From contig NZ_JAIGNK010000003.1 in the NCBI RefSeq assembly GCF_019711435.1, positions 310,001 through 374,000 on the forward strand: a stretch of 64,000 bases of DNA, written 5' to 3'. Shown in pieces: positions 44,975 through 53,953 of this stretch. This stretch comes from Qipengyuania polymorpha (GTDB lineage: Bacteria; Pseudomonadota; Alphaproteobacteria; Sphingomonadales; Sphingomonadaceae). The notes beneath the pieces were generated by a model. It searched no databases and had not been told where the DNA came from. It worked only from the letters and a program-made list of their open reading frames with translations. Every line of letters begins with the position of its first letter. The stretch's first letter is position 1. A program made the translations under genes and the position numbers.

Positions 44975-45768
44975 CTATCCGAACGATCCTCGTCGACGAC
45001 GAGAAACTCGCCATCCAGGGCCTCCAGCTGAGGCTGGAACCGTTCGAGGACGTCGAGGTGATCGAAACCTGCCAGAACGGGCGCGAGGCCATCCGCGCGA
45101 TCAAGACGCTGAAGCCCGACCTCGTCTTCCTCGACATCCAGATGCCCGGCTTCGACGGCTTTTCTGTGGTGCAGGGCGTGATGGAAATCGAACCGCCGCT
45201 GTTCGTCTTCGTCACCGCCTTCCAGGAGCATGCGATCCGCGCCTTCGAAGCGAATGCGGTCAATTACCTGATGAAACCGGTCGACGAGGACAAGCTCGCC
45301 GACACGATCGAGCGCGTTCGCCAGCGCCTTGCCGAAAAGAAGAGCAGCGAAGAGGCCGACCGCCTGCGCGGCGTCTTGTCCGAAGTCGCTCCCGAAGCGG
45401 CGCAGGACATCGAGGGCGAGGATGCCGAAGCCGCCGGACGCTATGAAAAGCTCATCAATGTGAAGGACCGCGGCCAGATCTTCCGCGTCGAGGTCGACAC
45501 GATCGAGCATATCGAGGCCGCGGGCGATTACATGTGCATCTACACGGGCGACAATTCGCTCATCTTGCGCGAGACGATGAAGGACCTCGAGCGCCGTCTC
45601 GACCCGCGTACCTTCCAGCGCGTGCATCGCTCGACCATCGTCAACCTCGACCAGGTGCGGCAGGTGAAACCGCATACCAATGGCGAATGCTTCCTCGTGC
45701 TCGACAGCGGTGCCGAGGTGAAGGTGTCACGCAGCTACAGGGACGTGGTCGCAAGGTTCGTACACTAA
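44971..45768 (+). CDS. LytTR-family response regulator
   Basis: A 265-aa regulator. N-terminal receiver: acidic pocket VDDEKLAIQG, phospho-Asp in LVFLDIQMPG (about 55), VTAF and the conserved Lys in LMKPVDEDK. After a charged linker, the C-terminal LytTR DNA-binding domain (about 150-262) shows IEHIEAAGDYMCIYT, RVHRSTIVNLDQV and FLVLDSGAEVKVSRSY. It is the partner of the LytS-type kinase with which it overlaps by 4 bases. Target genes unknown. Confidence 0.93.
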   Translation: MTIRTILVDDEKLAIQGLQLRLEPFEDVEVIETCQNGREAIRAIKTLKPDLVFLDIQMPGFDGFSVVQGVMEIEPPLFVFVTAFQEHAIRAFEANAVNYLMKPVDEDKLADTIERVRQRLAEKKSSEEADRLRGVLSEVAPEAAQDIEGEDAEAAGRYEKLINVKDRGQIFRVEVDTIEHIEAAGDYMCIYTGDNSLILRETMKDLERRLDPRTFQRVHRSTIVNLDQVRQVKPHTNGECFLVLDSGAEVKVSRSYRDVVARFVH

Positions 45769-45777
45769 GCCCCATCC

Positions 45778-45860
45778 TCCGTTCGTATCGAGCGGAGCGC
45801 GAAGCGCGTAGTCGAGATAGCGCGATCTGGTGTGTCTCGACTTCGCTCGACACGAACGGA
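45778..45860. repeat. Dispersed inverted repeat, copy A
   Basis: Arms TCCGTTCGT (45778-45786) and ACGAACGGA (45852-45860) are exact complements; the interior TCGAGCGgAG...GTCTCGACTTCGCTCGA is partly complementary. A related element is at 61509-61575, sharing TGTCTCGACTTCGCTCGACACGAACGG. This copy lies between the LytTR gene and nadC, and its right end supplies the GGAG ribosome site of nadC. Confidence 0.85.
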
Positions 45861-45865
45861 GTTCC

Positions 45866-46726
45866 ATGAGTTTCCAATTGACCGGCTTCGACCTCGACCA
45901 ATTCGTCCGCGAGACGCTGGCGGAGGACCTTGGTGAGGGCCTCCCAGGGGGCGGGCGCGATGTGACCAGCGAGAGCGTCATTCCGGCGGACGCTCGCTTT
46001 TCGGGTGTGATGGACACGCGTGACGCGATCCACGTCGCGGGGCTTCCCGTGGCCGAGGCGTTCTTTCGCGCACTCGACCCGAACATGACGATCAACATCC
46101 TCGTCGATGAAGGCGCCAAGGTGCCCGCAGGTACCGACCTGATGCGGCTCGAAGGCAATGCGCGTGCCATGCTCACCGCCGAACGCGCGGCGCTCAACAC
46201 TGTGCAGCACCTCTCGGGCATCGCCACCATGGTCGCCGAATACGTCGCTGCGATGGACAATCCCGATTGCACGTTGCTCGACACGCGCAAGACCATCCCC
46301 GGCCTGCGCCATCTCGAGAAATACGCCGTGCGCATGGGCGGCGGGGCGAACCATCGCATGGGCCTGTGGGATGCCGCGATGATCAAGGACAACCACGTCC
46401 TCGTTGCAGGCAGCGTGGGCGAGGCCGTGCGCCGCGCGGTCGAGGCGGGGGTGAAGGACATCATCTGCGAAGTCGACCGCATCGACCAGATCGAGCCCGC
46501 ACTGGAGGCAGGTGCCACCCGCCTGCTGCTCGACAACATGGAGCCAGACACCTTGCGTGAAGCCGTCGCGCTGGTGGCAGGCCGCGTTCCGACCGAAGCC
46601 AGCGGCGGCATCAACCTCGAAACTATCCAAGCCAAGGCGGCGACCGGTGTCGATTTCGTGTCGGTCGGAAGACTTACCCAGAGCGCGCCTGCCGCAGACG
46701 TCGGTCTGGACTTTACCCCGCTCTGA
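45866..46726 (+). CDS. nadC: Nicotinate-nucleotide pyrophosphorylase (carboxylating)
   Basis: Makes nicotinate mononucleotide from quinolinate and PRPP in NAD synthesis. The 286-aa length is standard. Seen: DLGEG..RDVTSE near the start, AERAALNTVQHLSGIAT, LDTRKTIPGLRHLEKYAV, NHRMGLWDAAMIKDNH, and LDNM..; ASGGINLETI and VSVGRLTQSA at the end. ATG 45866 is five bases after GGAG, which belongs to the flanking repeat. nadA and nadB are not in the window. Confidence 0.96.
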   Translation: MSFQLTGFDLDQFVRETLAEDLGEGLPGGGRDVTSESVIPADARFSGVMDTRDAIHVAGLPVAEAFFRALDPNMTINILVDEGAKVPAGTDLMRLEGNARAMLTAERAALNTVQHLSGIATMVAEYVAAMDNPDCTLLDTRKTIPGLRHLEKYAVRMGGGANHRMGLWDAAMIKDNHVLVAGSVGEAVRRAVEAGVKDIICEVDRIDQIEPALEAGATRLLLDNMEPDTLREAVALVAGRVPTEASGGINLETIQAKAATGVDFVSVGRLTQSAPAADVGLDFTPL

Positions 46727-46742
46727 TTTTCGCGCAGACATC

Positions 46743-46765
46743 CTCCCGAGGGATTTAAACGGGAG
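46743..46765 (+). promoter_or_regulatory. Hairpin overlapping the ribosome site of the next gene
   Basis: CTCCCG-(11)-CGGGAG: the right arm contains GGGAG, ten bases before the ATG at 46776. The hairpin could hide the ribosome site and modulate translation. A second purine tract AGGGG stays free. Confidence 0.35.
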
Positions 46766-46775
46766 TAGGGGTCAC

Positions 46776-47210
46776 ATGCAAAAACCTGATTCAATGAAGA
46801 AGTTCGACATGCTCTTCTGGGCATCGATTGCGCTGAGCGTGGTCGGCCTGGTGCTCGGCTGGGCGGACATGCAGGAAGTGATGGCTGCCGAAATGGCCGA
46901 GCTCGACGGCATGATGGGCGAAGGCACCATGGCGGGCATCATCGTCATCAGCTTCATCATCGGGATCGGCATCAACGTGGCCATCTGGGCGCTGATTTCG
47001 CTCATGCGCATCGAATTCGTCAAATGGATCTACATCGCCCTGATCGCATACGGGCTCGTGACCATGGTCACGGGCTATGAAGAGGTCGGCGGCTTCGGAA
47101 TGGCGCATATTCCGGGCGTCATTGCCACCATCCTGTCACTGCTGTCTGTCTGGATGCTGTTCAAGCCCGATTCGCAGGAGTGGTTCGCCGCCAAGAAGGG
47201 CGCTGAATAG
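46776..47210 (+). CDS. Small membrane protein, unknown function
   Basis: A 144-aa protein with four predicted spans (ASIALSVVGLVLGW, GIIVISFIIGIGINVAIWALI, WIYIALIAYGLVTMVTG, IPGVIATILSLLSVWMLF) and a Met-rich acidic loop (MAAEMAELDGMMGEG). The layout resembles small DUF-type inner-membrane proteins; I cannot name it. GGGAGTAGGGG precedes the ATG. Followed 17 bases later by a second small membrane protein. Confidence 0.7.
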   Translation: MQKPDSMKKFDMLFWASIALSVVGLVLGWADMQEVMAAEMAELDGMMGEGTMAGIIVISFIIGIGINVAIWALISLMRIEFVKWIYIALIAYGLVTMVTGYEEVGGFGMAHIPGVIATILSLLSVWMLFKPDSQEWFAAKKGAE

Positions 47211-47227
47211 GGCGCGGGAGACTGAGG

Positions 47228-47650
47228 ATGCGCCCCAAGGCCATTCGCACGTTCGAATTGCTCTATTTCGGGGCCATCGGCCTCTACCTCGCCAATTCGG
47301 TGCGCGATTACGAGGCGCTGAAGCTGGCAGCAGGCGGAGACCTGACGCGCCGCGGACTAGACCCCGACACGCTGCTCGTGACCACCATCCTGTTCGTCGT
47401 GGGCATGATGCTGTTGCTCATGTTCATGGTCGCAAGGCTGCGCATCGGCTTCGTGCGCTACCTCCTTGCGGCCGCAGTGCTGTGGCAGGGGTGGGAGCTG
47501 TCACAGGTCCTGGCTGAGGAGCAGGGAAGCAGCGTCATTGTCGGCGTTGCATCGGTAGCCCTGCAGGCGGTGGCGGTGGTTTTCACCTTCCTGCCCGCTT
47601 CGAACCGCTGGTTCGCGGGCACCGATGTGGCGACGACGGACAATAGTTAG
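47228..47650 (+). CDS. Small membrane protein, unknown function
   Basis: A 140-aa protein with four spans (ELLYFGAIGLYLANS, LLVTTILFVVGMMLLLMFMVA, YLLAAAVLWQGWELSQVL, VALQAVAVVFTFLP) in the same arrangement as the preceding gene, and a similar closing stretch (FLPASNRWFAG here, FKPDSQEWFAA there), so the two may be divergent paralogues. Function unknown. Overlaps the RNase T2 start by 26 bases. Confidence 0.7.
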   Translation: MRPKAIRTFELLYFGAIGLYLANSVRDYEALKLAAGGDLTRRGLDPDTLLVTTILFVVGMMLLLMFMVARLRIGFVRYLLAAAVLWQGWELSQVLAEEQGSSVIVGVASVALQAVAVVFTFLPASNRWFAGTDVATTDNS

Positions 47651-48344
47651 GACATTCGCCTGCCTGCTGGCCGGGGCCGCGCTTGCTGCGCCCGCCCTCG
47701 CCCGTGCGCAGGCCTTCCAGTGCTCGCTTCCGCGCGAGGTCAGCGTGCCCGAGGTCGACACCGAGCGCCTGCGCCGCCTCCCCGTCACCGGCTACACGCT
47801 GGCGCTGAGCTGGGCGCCCGAATTCTGCCGTTTCCGCGAAGACGACAAGCGCCACGCCCGCCAGTGCTCGGGCCGCGAAGGGCGCTTCGGCTTCACCGTC
47901 CACGGCCTGTGGCCCGAAAGCGGGCGCAGCTGGCCGCAATGGTGCGGCGGCAGCGACATGCGCGCTGCCGAGCTACGCAAGAACCTCTGCATCAGCCCCG
48001 ATGCGCGTCTGGTTACTCGCCAATGGGAAAAACACGGCACCTGCATGGCAAATGCGCCCGCAACCTACCTCAAGGTCACGCGTATCCTCTATAATGGACT
48101 GCGCTGGCCCGACTTCGTCCGCATCAGCCGCGAGGATGGCCTCACCGCCGGCACCATCCGCACCCGCCTCGCCGACGCGAACCCAGGCTGGTTTCCCGAA
48201 GCCATCGGCGTCCACCTCGACCGCAAGGGATGGCTTGAAGAACTGCGCCTCTGCTACGACAAGCGCTTCATGCCCAAGACTTGCGAGAAGGCGCGGTTCG
48301 GGGTGAGCGATGATGAGGCAGCGAAGATTTGGCGGGGGTTGTAG
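47625..48344 (+). CDS. Secreted RNase T2-family ribonuclease
   Basis: A 239-aa exported endoribonuclease. Signal peptide LLAGAALAAPALARAQ; active-site motif 1 FTVHGLWPE and motif 2 RQWEKHGTCM, both with their catalytic His; several cysteines for disulfides. RNase T2 cleaves RNA via 2',3'-cyclic phosphates in the periplasm or outside. ATG 47625 overlaps the upstream gene by 26 bases. Confidence 0.93.
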   Translation: MWRRRTIVRTFACLLAGAALAAPALARAQAFQCSLPREVSVPEVDTERLRRLPVTGYTLALSWAPEFCRFREDDKRHARQCSGREGRFGFTVHGLWPESGRSWPQWCGGSDMRAAELRKNLCISPDARLVTRQWEKHGTCMANAPATYLKVTRILYNGLRWPDFVRISREDGLTAGTIRTRLADANPGWFPEAIGVHLDRKGWLEELRLCYDKRFMPKTCEKARFGVSDDEAAKIWRGL

Positions 48345-48347
48345 CCG

Positions 48348-49277
48348 TCAATTCGCGCCGACACCGAACCGCTTGAAGAATCCGCTCTGCCTGGCATCGG
48401 GAATTTCAGCCGTGATGCCGTAATCACCCGGCTCCAGAGTCAGTTTGAAATATCCCGTGGCGCCCTGCGGCATATCGTGGATGCCGCCCACGAAACTGGC
48501 GGGTGCGGGAGTCTGCTGGCCATCGACGGGGAAGAAATCCGGCCAGCTCGCAGCTGCATCGATATCGGTATCCTCCGCGATGCGGAACACATGCGCGTCG
48601 TGCCCGACGAAATCATTATAGAGTCTCTGCTCGGCAAACACGGCTCGCACCGAATTCTCGCCCGCCACGAAAGCCCCGTCGGTAATCTCGTAGCCATTGT
48701 TGGAAAGCGTGAGCGTTACATTGGCATCGGGTTCGGCCATGCCGCCATCCTCGGCAAGGACCGTCAGCGGGAAAACCATACCCAGTTCGCCCGGCTCGGG
48801 GTTGTAATTGTGCTGGACACCGTTGGTCTTCACATAACACTCGACGATGTAGTTTCCCGGTTCCAGATACATCGTCGCCTCACCGGTCACCCCGTCGGAC
48901 ATCATCCCGGGTCCGCCGAGCCAAGTGAGATCGCCAACCCACGCCGGCATGGTCGCTGCAATCTCGGCAGCCTTTTGCGTGTCTCCGGCAATGGCGGCGG
49001 TCAGGCTCTTCTGGATCGGAACCACGACTTGCTCATCCACCATTTGCGCGGTGATGCCGTCAGGCAGCCGATAGACGAGCGCATGGTGGGTCATCCCGCC
49101 TTTGTTCACGACACGAATGGTCGTCCAGCCCGACTTGACCGTGTCCGGCCCGACAAAGGCCAGGCCCTGCACCTCGAGTTCGAGGATATTGGTGCCGGGC
49201 GTTTCAGTCCGGGCCTCTTCGGGCGAGCACCCGGCCAGTGAAACTGCGAGTACGGCAGCGATAGCGAAAAGCTTCAT
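48348..49277 (-). CDS. Lipoprotein with duplicated beta-sandwich (cupredoxin-like) halves
   Basis: A 309-aa lipoprotein: signal [10 protein letters not shown] with a perfect lipobox. The body seems to be two related beta-rich halves. Half one has [25 protein letters not shown] and ends [13 protein letters not shown]; half two has [32 protein letters not shown] and ends [12 protein letters not shown]. The HH.LV/H..VFR and LEPGxY elements recall cupredoxin strands, but no complete copper site (Cys between two His) is visible. GGAGGGG precedes the ATG at 49277; the frame is open far upstream through tadA. Converges on RNase T2. Confidence 0.72.
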   Translation of the reverse strand: MKLFAIAAVLAVSLAGCSPEEARTETPGTNILELEVQGLAFVGPDTVKSGWTTIRVVNKGGMTHHALVYRLPDGITAQMVDEQVVVPIQKSLTAAIAGDTQKAAEIAATMPAWVGDLTWLGGPGMMSDGVTGEATMYLEPGNYIVECYVKTNGVQHNYNPEPGELGMVFPLTVLAEDGGMAEPDANVTLTLSNNGYEITDGAFVAGENSVRAVFAEQRLYNDFVGHDAHVFRIAEDTDIDAAASWPDFFPVDGQQTPAPASFVGGIHDMPQGATGYFKLTLEPGDYGITAEIPDARQSGFFKRFGVGAN

Positions 49278-49366
49278 GTCAGTCCCCTCCAGCAACCCGG
49301 TCAGGTGCGCCACAAGAGCATGTCTCTCGGACTCACGCAAATCTGCCGGAGTCTGGCAGGCTGCTC

Positions 49367-49822
49367 CTAGCGCCGCTCCCTGAAGAACTCCCGCAGCATC
49401 TCGGCCGCGCGCGCCTCGCCCAGCCCTGCATAGACCTCCGGCTTGTGCAGGCATTGCTCCTGCTCGAACACCCGTGCGCCGTGTTCCACCGCGCCGCCCT
49501 TGGGGTCGCTCGCGCCGTAATAGACCTTTGCCAGCCGCGCGTGGACGATGGCGCCGGCGCACATGGCGCAGGGCTCCAGCGTGACCCAAAGTTCGCAGTC
49601 GGTGAGGCGTTCCTGCCCCAGCGCCTCGGCCGCGCGGCGAATCGCGAGGATTTCGGCATGGGCGGTGGGGTCGCAGGTATCGCGCGGGGTGTTGTGCGCC
49701 TCGGCAATCACTTCGCCGCCGCGGGTGATGACCGCGCCCACCGGCACCTCGCCCGCGGCTGCGCTCGCCTCGGCCAGCTCGAGCGCGCGTTTCATGGGTT
49801 GCGGGAGGGTCCAGCCTGTCAT
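49367..49822 (-). CDS. tadA: tRNA-specific adenosine deaminase
   Basis: Converts adenosine 34 of tRNA-Arg(ACG) to inosine. The 151-aa length is standard. Zinc deaminase motifs are [15 protein letters not shown] (His plus proton-shuttle Glu) and [16 protein letters not shown] (two Cys). [16 protein letters not shown] is typical of TadA. Divergent from rpmB with 156 bases between. Confidence 0.96.
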   Translation of the reverse strand: MTGWTLPQPMKRALELAEASAAAGEVPVGAVITRGGEVIAEAHNTPRDTCDPTAHAEILAIRRAAEALGQERLTDCELWVTLEPCAMCAGAIVHARLAKVYYGASDPKGGAVEHGARVFEQEQCLHKPEVYAGLGEARAAEMLREFFRERR

Positions 49823-49865
49823 AGCAGCGCCTCGCTAGCCCCCGGCGGGCCAGCGCGCAACGCGC

Positions 49866-49894
49866 TTGACGATTCGCACCCTCACCGCTATGCG
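49866..49894 (+). promoter_or_regulatory. Putative rpmB promoter
   Basis: TTGACG (49866-49871), 17-base spacer, TATGCG (49889-49894), 84 bases before the rpmB ATG. The -35 has five of six consensus bases; the -10 is weaker, as common in this group. Confidence 0.45.
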
Positions 49895-49978
49895 CGCCGC
49901 TTTCCGGGAATAATGAGACCCGCACCGCTTGACGCGGCCAAGGGAACTCGCCCGCCCATTCGAACGAAGAGACTTATC

Positions 49979-50266
49979 ATGTCGCGTATTTGCGAACTCA
50001 CCGGCAAGGGCCGCCAGGTCGGCAACAATGTGAGCCACGCCAACAACAAGACCAAGCGCGTCTTCCTGCCCAACCTGCAGAACGTCACGCTGATGAGCGA
50101 GAAGCTGGACCGCAGCTTCAAGTTCCGCGTCTCGACGCAGGGCCTGCGTTCGGTCGAGCACAATGGCGGCCTCGACAACTGGCTGATGAAGACCAAGGAC
50201 GAGAAGCTTTCGGCCAACGCGCTGAAGGTGAAGCGCGAGCTGAAGAAGGCCGCAGCCGCTTCCTAA
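49979..50266 (+). CDS. rpmB: 50S ribosomal protein L28
   Basis: A 95-aa basic ribosomal protein. [24 protein letters not shown]-type start (first 20 residues visible), LPNLQNV and [18 protein letters not shown] are diagnostic of L28. It binds 23S rRNA near the E site. The frame is open for 534 bases upstream without significance. Followed by an intrinsic terminator at 50309. Confidence 0.97.
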   Translation: MSRICELTGKGRQVGNNVSHANNKTKRVFLPNLQNVTLMSEKLDRSFKFRVSTQGLRSVEHNGGLDNWLMKTKDEKLSANALKVKRELKKAAAAS

Positions 50267-50308
50267 GCGATTGCGGCGCTTTGGCGCTGTTCCTTTACGA
50301 GAATTTTC

Positions 50309-50341
50309 AAAAGGCGCGCAGGGCCTACCTGCGCGCCTTTT
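50309..50341. terminator. Bidirectional terminator after rpmB, overlapping the opposing CDS end
   Basis: Perfect 14-bp stem AAAAGGCGCGCAGG (50309-50322) / CCTGCGCGCCTTTT (50328-50341), five-base loop. It has T-runs in both directions. The opposing gene's stop codon (50325-50327) lies in the loop, so the hairpin also encodes the end of that protein. Confidence 0.88.
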
Positions 50342-51314
50342 GTCGTGCCTGCCTGCGGCCCGATACATCCCAGCCGAGTTTGAGCAGGATGGTGCGCTGG
50401 TAGCTGGCGAAATTGTCGTCCGAAATGAGCCACAGGCTTAGGCGGCCGCCGCCATCATCGGTCACTGCGAGGCCTTCGTAGTTTTCGGAAGGGAAGGCCG
50501 GGTCGATACGGGCGAGGACACGGCTTGGCAGGACGGTGTTTTCCTCGATCTTCTCGGGCTCGGCCATCACCAGCATGGTGGTGAAACGCGGCGGCAGGCC
50601 AAGCCGCAGGCCGCGCAGCAGGACCAGCAGCCGCCCGTCGGGAAGTACAGTCGCATCCGAGGGACGATAGCCCTCACGACCTTCGAAGGTGAAGCGCAAG
50701 GGCTCCATCCCGTCAGTCGGATCGCCATCGAAAAGCAGCGCCTCGTGCAAGCCATCGGCCAGCGCGCGCTCCTCGATGACAATGAAACTGCCATCCTGCA
50801 GCCGGGCGAGGGCTTCGGGGCCCGAATTGCCTCCCCAATCCTTCATTTCGGGCGGGTTTATTGAAGCGCGCTTCTGCAGGCGTGGGGAAAAACGGATGAT
50901 TTGCTGCGCCCATTCGAGCCCTGCCCAGACCTCGCCCGTTTCGGGATCGAAAGTGAGCGACTCGATGTCGACATTCATCTTGTCCACTCGCGCAAAGTTG
51001 AGGAAGGCGCCCAGTGCGGGTGGCGCATCGCGCCAGTCGGGCCTCGGCAAATGCATCAGCCGCCCGGCATCGTTTGCGGCAAGGAACTCGTCCTCGTGCC
51101 AGGCGATGAGCGCGGAATAGCCGCCGAAATGGTCGTTCTCGCTCTCGAGCAACCACGCGCCTTCGAGCGTCAGCGGACCGGAGGACGCTTCTTCGACCTC
51201 CAGCTCGGTCACGGTAACGGGCGAGGTGTAATCGGGCGGCGCGGGTTCGCTGCGCACGAATGTCCCCGGCGCAAGGCCAAGTGCGATCAGGCAGGCGAGG
51301 ATTTTCCGCTTCAT
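50325..51314 (-). CDS. Exported esterase-like-activity-of-phytase family protein
   Basis: A 329-aa protein with a signal peptide (ILACLIALGLAPGTFV) and a beta-propeller-like body: GGYSALIAWHEDEFLAANDAG, DIESLTFDPETGEVWAGLE, GNSGPEALARLQDGSFIVIEE and NYEGLAVTDDGGGRLSLWLISDDN. The repeated D..G/NxEGL pattern is that of the esterase-like phytase domain (PF13449). Enzymatic activity is not established for most members. ATG 51314 chosen over 51326. The last residues RQARQKARR are encoded by the terminator hairpin. Confidence 0.85.
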   Translation of the reverse strand: MKRKILACLIALGLAPGTFVRSEPAPPDYTSPVTVTELEVEEASSGPLTLEGAWLLESENDHFGGYSALIAWHEDEFLAANDAGRLMHLPRPDWRDAPPALGAFLNFARVDKMNVDIESLTFDPETGEVWAGLEWAQQIIRFSPRLQKRASINPPEMKDWGGNSGPEALARLQDGSFIVIEERALADGLHEALLFDGDPTDGMEPLRFTFEGREGYRPSDATVLPDGRLLVLLRGLRLGLPPRFTTMLVMAEPEKIEENTVLPSRVLARIDPAFPSENYEGLAVTDDGGGRLSLWLISDDNFASYQRTILLKLGWDVSGRRQARQKARR

Positions 51315-51362
51315 TGGCGCGCCCATGGACCAGCCAGTCTTTCGCTTAGCTTAGCGGCGGCG

Positions 51363-52316
51363 TCAGGGCATGGGCGGGAGAAACAGCAGCGGGTCGAGGC
51401 GGCTGTCCTTCCACACGAGGCTCCAGTGGAGGTGCGGCCCCGTCGCGCGGCCCGAGGAGCCGACATTGCCGAGCTGCTGGCCCTGCTTCACCACGTCACC
51501 CTCGGCCACCGACAGGCGCGAGAGGTGGATGAATGCGCTGTTGAGGCCTGCGCCATGGTCGACGATGACGATGCCTCCCTCGAGACTGAAACCGGTCCGC
51601 GCGAGCACCACCACGCCGTCGGCGGGCGAGACGAAGGGCACGCCATTGCCCGGCGCGATGTCCAGCCCTGAGTGATAGCTGCCCGGCTCGCCCTGGTAGA
51701 TGCGCTGGCGGCCGAACCGGCCCGAGATGCGCCCGGTTACCGGCCAGACGAACTGCTGCCGCCAGCCTTGCGCGCCGGTTTCCTTGTCGCGCGCTTCCTT
51801 GATGGCGAGCCATTCGGGTTCGCGCCGTTCCCACCACTCCTCGCTGGTGCCGCTGGGGCGCAAGGGCACATTGACCCGCTCGATATCCCATTCGCGCGGG
51901 GAAATGGCGAGCGGGAGCGAAATGCTCCGGCCAATGCGGTGGTAGGCGGTGAGAAGCAGCGATTCGGGCGCATCGCGGTCGAAGGCGGCGAAGAAATTGC
52001 CATCCTCGTCGAAATCGACCACCTCGTCGCCGAGCATGGCCTCCTGCGTGCCTTGGGGGAGCTTGCCGCGGACCCAGCCGCCTTGCGTCAGTTCCGCTTC
52101 CTTGATGGCGATACCAAGGTCGAGCCGCTGGATGGGCGGCGGCGCAGGAGCAGCCTCCACCACTTCGGGTTCCGCCGTTGGGACGGGCTTAGGCGCAGCA
52201 GCCTGCTCCGCCGCAACGGCTTCGGAATTGGTGACTATGTCGGAATTGGGCGTGGCGACCGTGCAGGCGCTGGCCAGGAGCAGGAGGAAGAGCGGCGCGG
52301 CCCTTCGCAATGTCAC
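51363..52316 (-). CDS. M23 family metallopeptidase (LytM/peptidoglycan endopeptidase-like), lipoprotein
   Basis: A 317-aa envelope protein. N-terminal FLLLLASAC is a probable lipoprotein signal, followed by a Pro/Ala/Glu-rich linker, a beta-rich domain and the M23 domain with GSYHSGLDIA (His and Asp ligands), SAFIHLSRL and GPHLHWSL. All Zn ligands are present, so it should cut peptidoglycan cross-bridges. The start is GTG, overlapping the stop of the DUF2093 gene (GTGA). Confidence 0.92.
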   Translation of the reverse strand: MTLRRAAPLFLLLLASACTVATPNSDIVTNSEAVAAEQAAAPKPVPTAEPEVVEAAPAPPPIQRLDLGIAIKEAELTQGGWVRGKLPQGTQEAMLGDEVVDFDEDGNFFAAFDRDAPESLLLTAYHRIGRSISLPLAISPREWDIERVNVPLRPSGTSEEWWERREPEWLAIKEARDKETGAQGWRQQFVWPVTGRISGRFGRQRIYQGEPGSYHSGLDIAPGNGVPFVSPADGVVVLARTGFSLEGGIVIVDHGAGLNSAFIHLSRLSVAEGDVVKQGQQLGNVGSSGRATGPHLHWSLVWKDSRLDPLLFLPPMP

Positions 52317-52522
52317 GGTTTCAGCCGCTCGGTGGCAAGCTGCGGCGTGGCATAGGCCTCCTGGTACTCGACCGACCAGTAGCGCAGTTCTTCCAGCGCA
52401 ATCGGCACGCCGCTGGCGGCGCAGAAAACGTGGTTGCCGGTGCGCAGCACGCGGAAACCGTTGGGGCCATATTGCAGCTTGGCCTCGCCCGAAGCGGGGC
52501 CGGAATTCTTGTTCATCAGCAT
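52313..52522 (-). CDS. DUF2093 family protein
   Basis: A 69-aa conserved alphaproteobacterial protein. AKLQYGPNGFRVLRTGNHVFCA and IALEELRYWSVEYQEAYATP match DUF2093. Function unknown. AGGGAAG is five bases before the ATG at 52522. It sits between xseA and the M23 gene on the same strand and is translationally coupled to the latter. Confidence 0.9.
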   Translation of the reverse strand: MLMNKNSGPASGEAKLQYGPNGFRVLRTGNHVFCAASGVPIALEELRYWSVEYQEAYATPQLATERLKP

Positions 52523-52546
52523 GGGGTCTTCCCTAGCAGGGTGCGC

Positions 52547-53953
52547 CTATCCGAACAAATCATCCTGCGCGGGCGGCGTTCCCTTGGGCGCCGCTTTGCG
52601 CTTGGGCGAAGGCTTGGGAGCGGAAGGCGGCGCATCGCCGGTCGAAACAGCGAGCTCTCCATCGCGGAATTTGAGAGTCAGCGCGGCGTGCTTTGCGGCC
52701 TCAGCCTTGTCGGTGACGGTCCCCTGCGGCCCGACTACGCGCACATAGCCGCGCTTCAGCACATTGTCGGGGTCGAGCGAGACCATCAGCCTCGCCACTG
52801 CCGACAGCCGCTCCTGCGCCTGCGCCACGCGGCTCTTCAACAGCGGGGCATTCAGGCGCGCGCGGTCGGACTGGAGCCGTTCGCGCGCCCGCGCCGCCCG
52901 TTCGCGCAGGCCGTGCCCGAGGCGAGTCGAGAGGTCATCCAGCCGCTGCGCCTGCGGTTGCAGCAGCGCTTCGGGCGTTGGCAGGCGGTCGGCGCGGTGC
53001 TCCAGCCGCTCGCGTCCCAATTGCACGGGCCGCAGAATCGCCCGCTTCTTGCGCGCGCCGAAATCGGCCAGCGTCGCGGCGAGTTCGGCGCGCACCGGCA
53101 CGGCAATCTCCGCGGCCGCAGTGGGTGTGGGCGCACGGCGATCGGCGGCGAAATCGGCAAGCGTGGTGTCGGTCTCGTGCCCCACCGCGCTGATGGTGGG
53201 GATCGAGCATTCGGCGATGGCGCGCACCACCTCTTCCTCGTTGAAGCTCCACAAATCCTCGATGGACCCGCCCCCGCGCGCGACGATGACGAGGTCGGGG
53301 CGGTCGGGATGGCCCACAGGCAGTTTCGAGAAACCGCGCACGGCATTGGCGACCTGGCCCGCCGCGCCCTGCCCCTGAACCAGCACCGGCCACACCACCA
53401 CCCGGCTCGGGAAACGGTCGGCGAGGCGGTGGAGGATGTCACGAATCACCGCGCCGGTGGGCGAGGTCACCACGCCGATGGTGCGCGGCAGGAAGGGGAG
53501 CGCGCGTTTGCGGCGCTCGTCGAACAGCCCCTCTGCGGCCAGCCTTGCGCGGGTCTTCTCGAGCAGCGCCAGCAGCGCGCCTTCACCTGCCAGCTCCATC
53601 CGCTCGACGACGATCTGGTATTTTGAGCGGCCCGGATAAGTCGTCAGCTTGCCGGAGGCGACCACCTCCAGCCCGTCCTCCGGATTGAAGGGCAGGCGCT
53701 GCGTATTGCCCCGCCACATGACCGCATCGATGACCGCCTTCTCGTCCTTGAGCGCAGCGTAGAGATGCCCCGAAGCCGCGCGCTTCACCCCCGACAATTC
53801 GCCGCGCAGCCGCACGAAGCCGAAACGGTCCTCCACCGTGCGCTTCAATATATTCGAGATTTCGCTCACCGACAGCGGCTCGGCGTTGTCGCCGGGGCGG
53901 GACCTCGCTACCAAGCCGTCAGTGTCATCATCGGTGGGAAAATCGGCAGCCAT
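52547..53953 (-). CDS. xseA: Exodeoxyribonuclease VII large subunit
   Basis: The 468-aa catalytic subunit of a nuclease that degrades single-stranded DNA to oligonucleotides. OB-fold region [29 protein letters not shown] near the start (shown in part: [18 protein letters not shown]), then [35 protein letters not shown], and [29 protein letters not shown]-type motif ([20 protein letters not shown]). AAAGGA five bases before ATG 53953 fixes the start; the longer frame to 54307 lies in purD antisense. Start codon overlaps that of divergent purD. Confidence 0.96.
   Translation of the reverse strand: MAADFPTDDDTDGLVARSRPGDNAEPLSVSEISNILKRTVEDRFGFVRLRGELSGVKRAASGHLYAALKDEKAVIDAVMWRGNTQRLPFNPEDGLEVVASGKLTTYPGRSKYQIVVERMELAGEGALLALLEKTRARLAAEGLFDERRKRALPFLPRTIGVVTSPTGAVIRDILHRLADRFPSRVVVWPVLVQGQGAAGQVANAVRGFSKLPVGHPDRPDLVIVARGGGSIEDLWSFNEEEVVRAIAECSIPTISAVGHETDTTLADFAADRRAPTPTAAAEIAVPVRAELAATLADFGARKKRAILRPVQLGRERLEHRADRLPTPEALLQPQAQRLDDLSTRLGHGLRERAARARERLQSDRARLNAPLLKSRVAQAQERLSAVARLMVSLDPDNVLKRGYVRVVGPQGTVTDKAEAAKHAALTLKFRDGELAVSTGDAPPSAPKPSPKRKAAPKGTPPAQDDLFG

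Noticed and set aside
49278-49925. N-terminal extension of the cupredoxin-like lipoprotein through tadA
   Set aside because: A lipoprotein signal and GGAGGGG ribosome site place the start at 49277; the extension is antisense-frame reading of tadA's strand in another phase.
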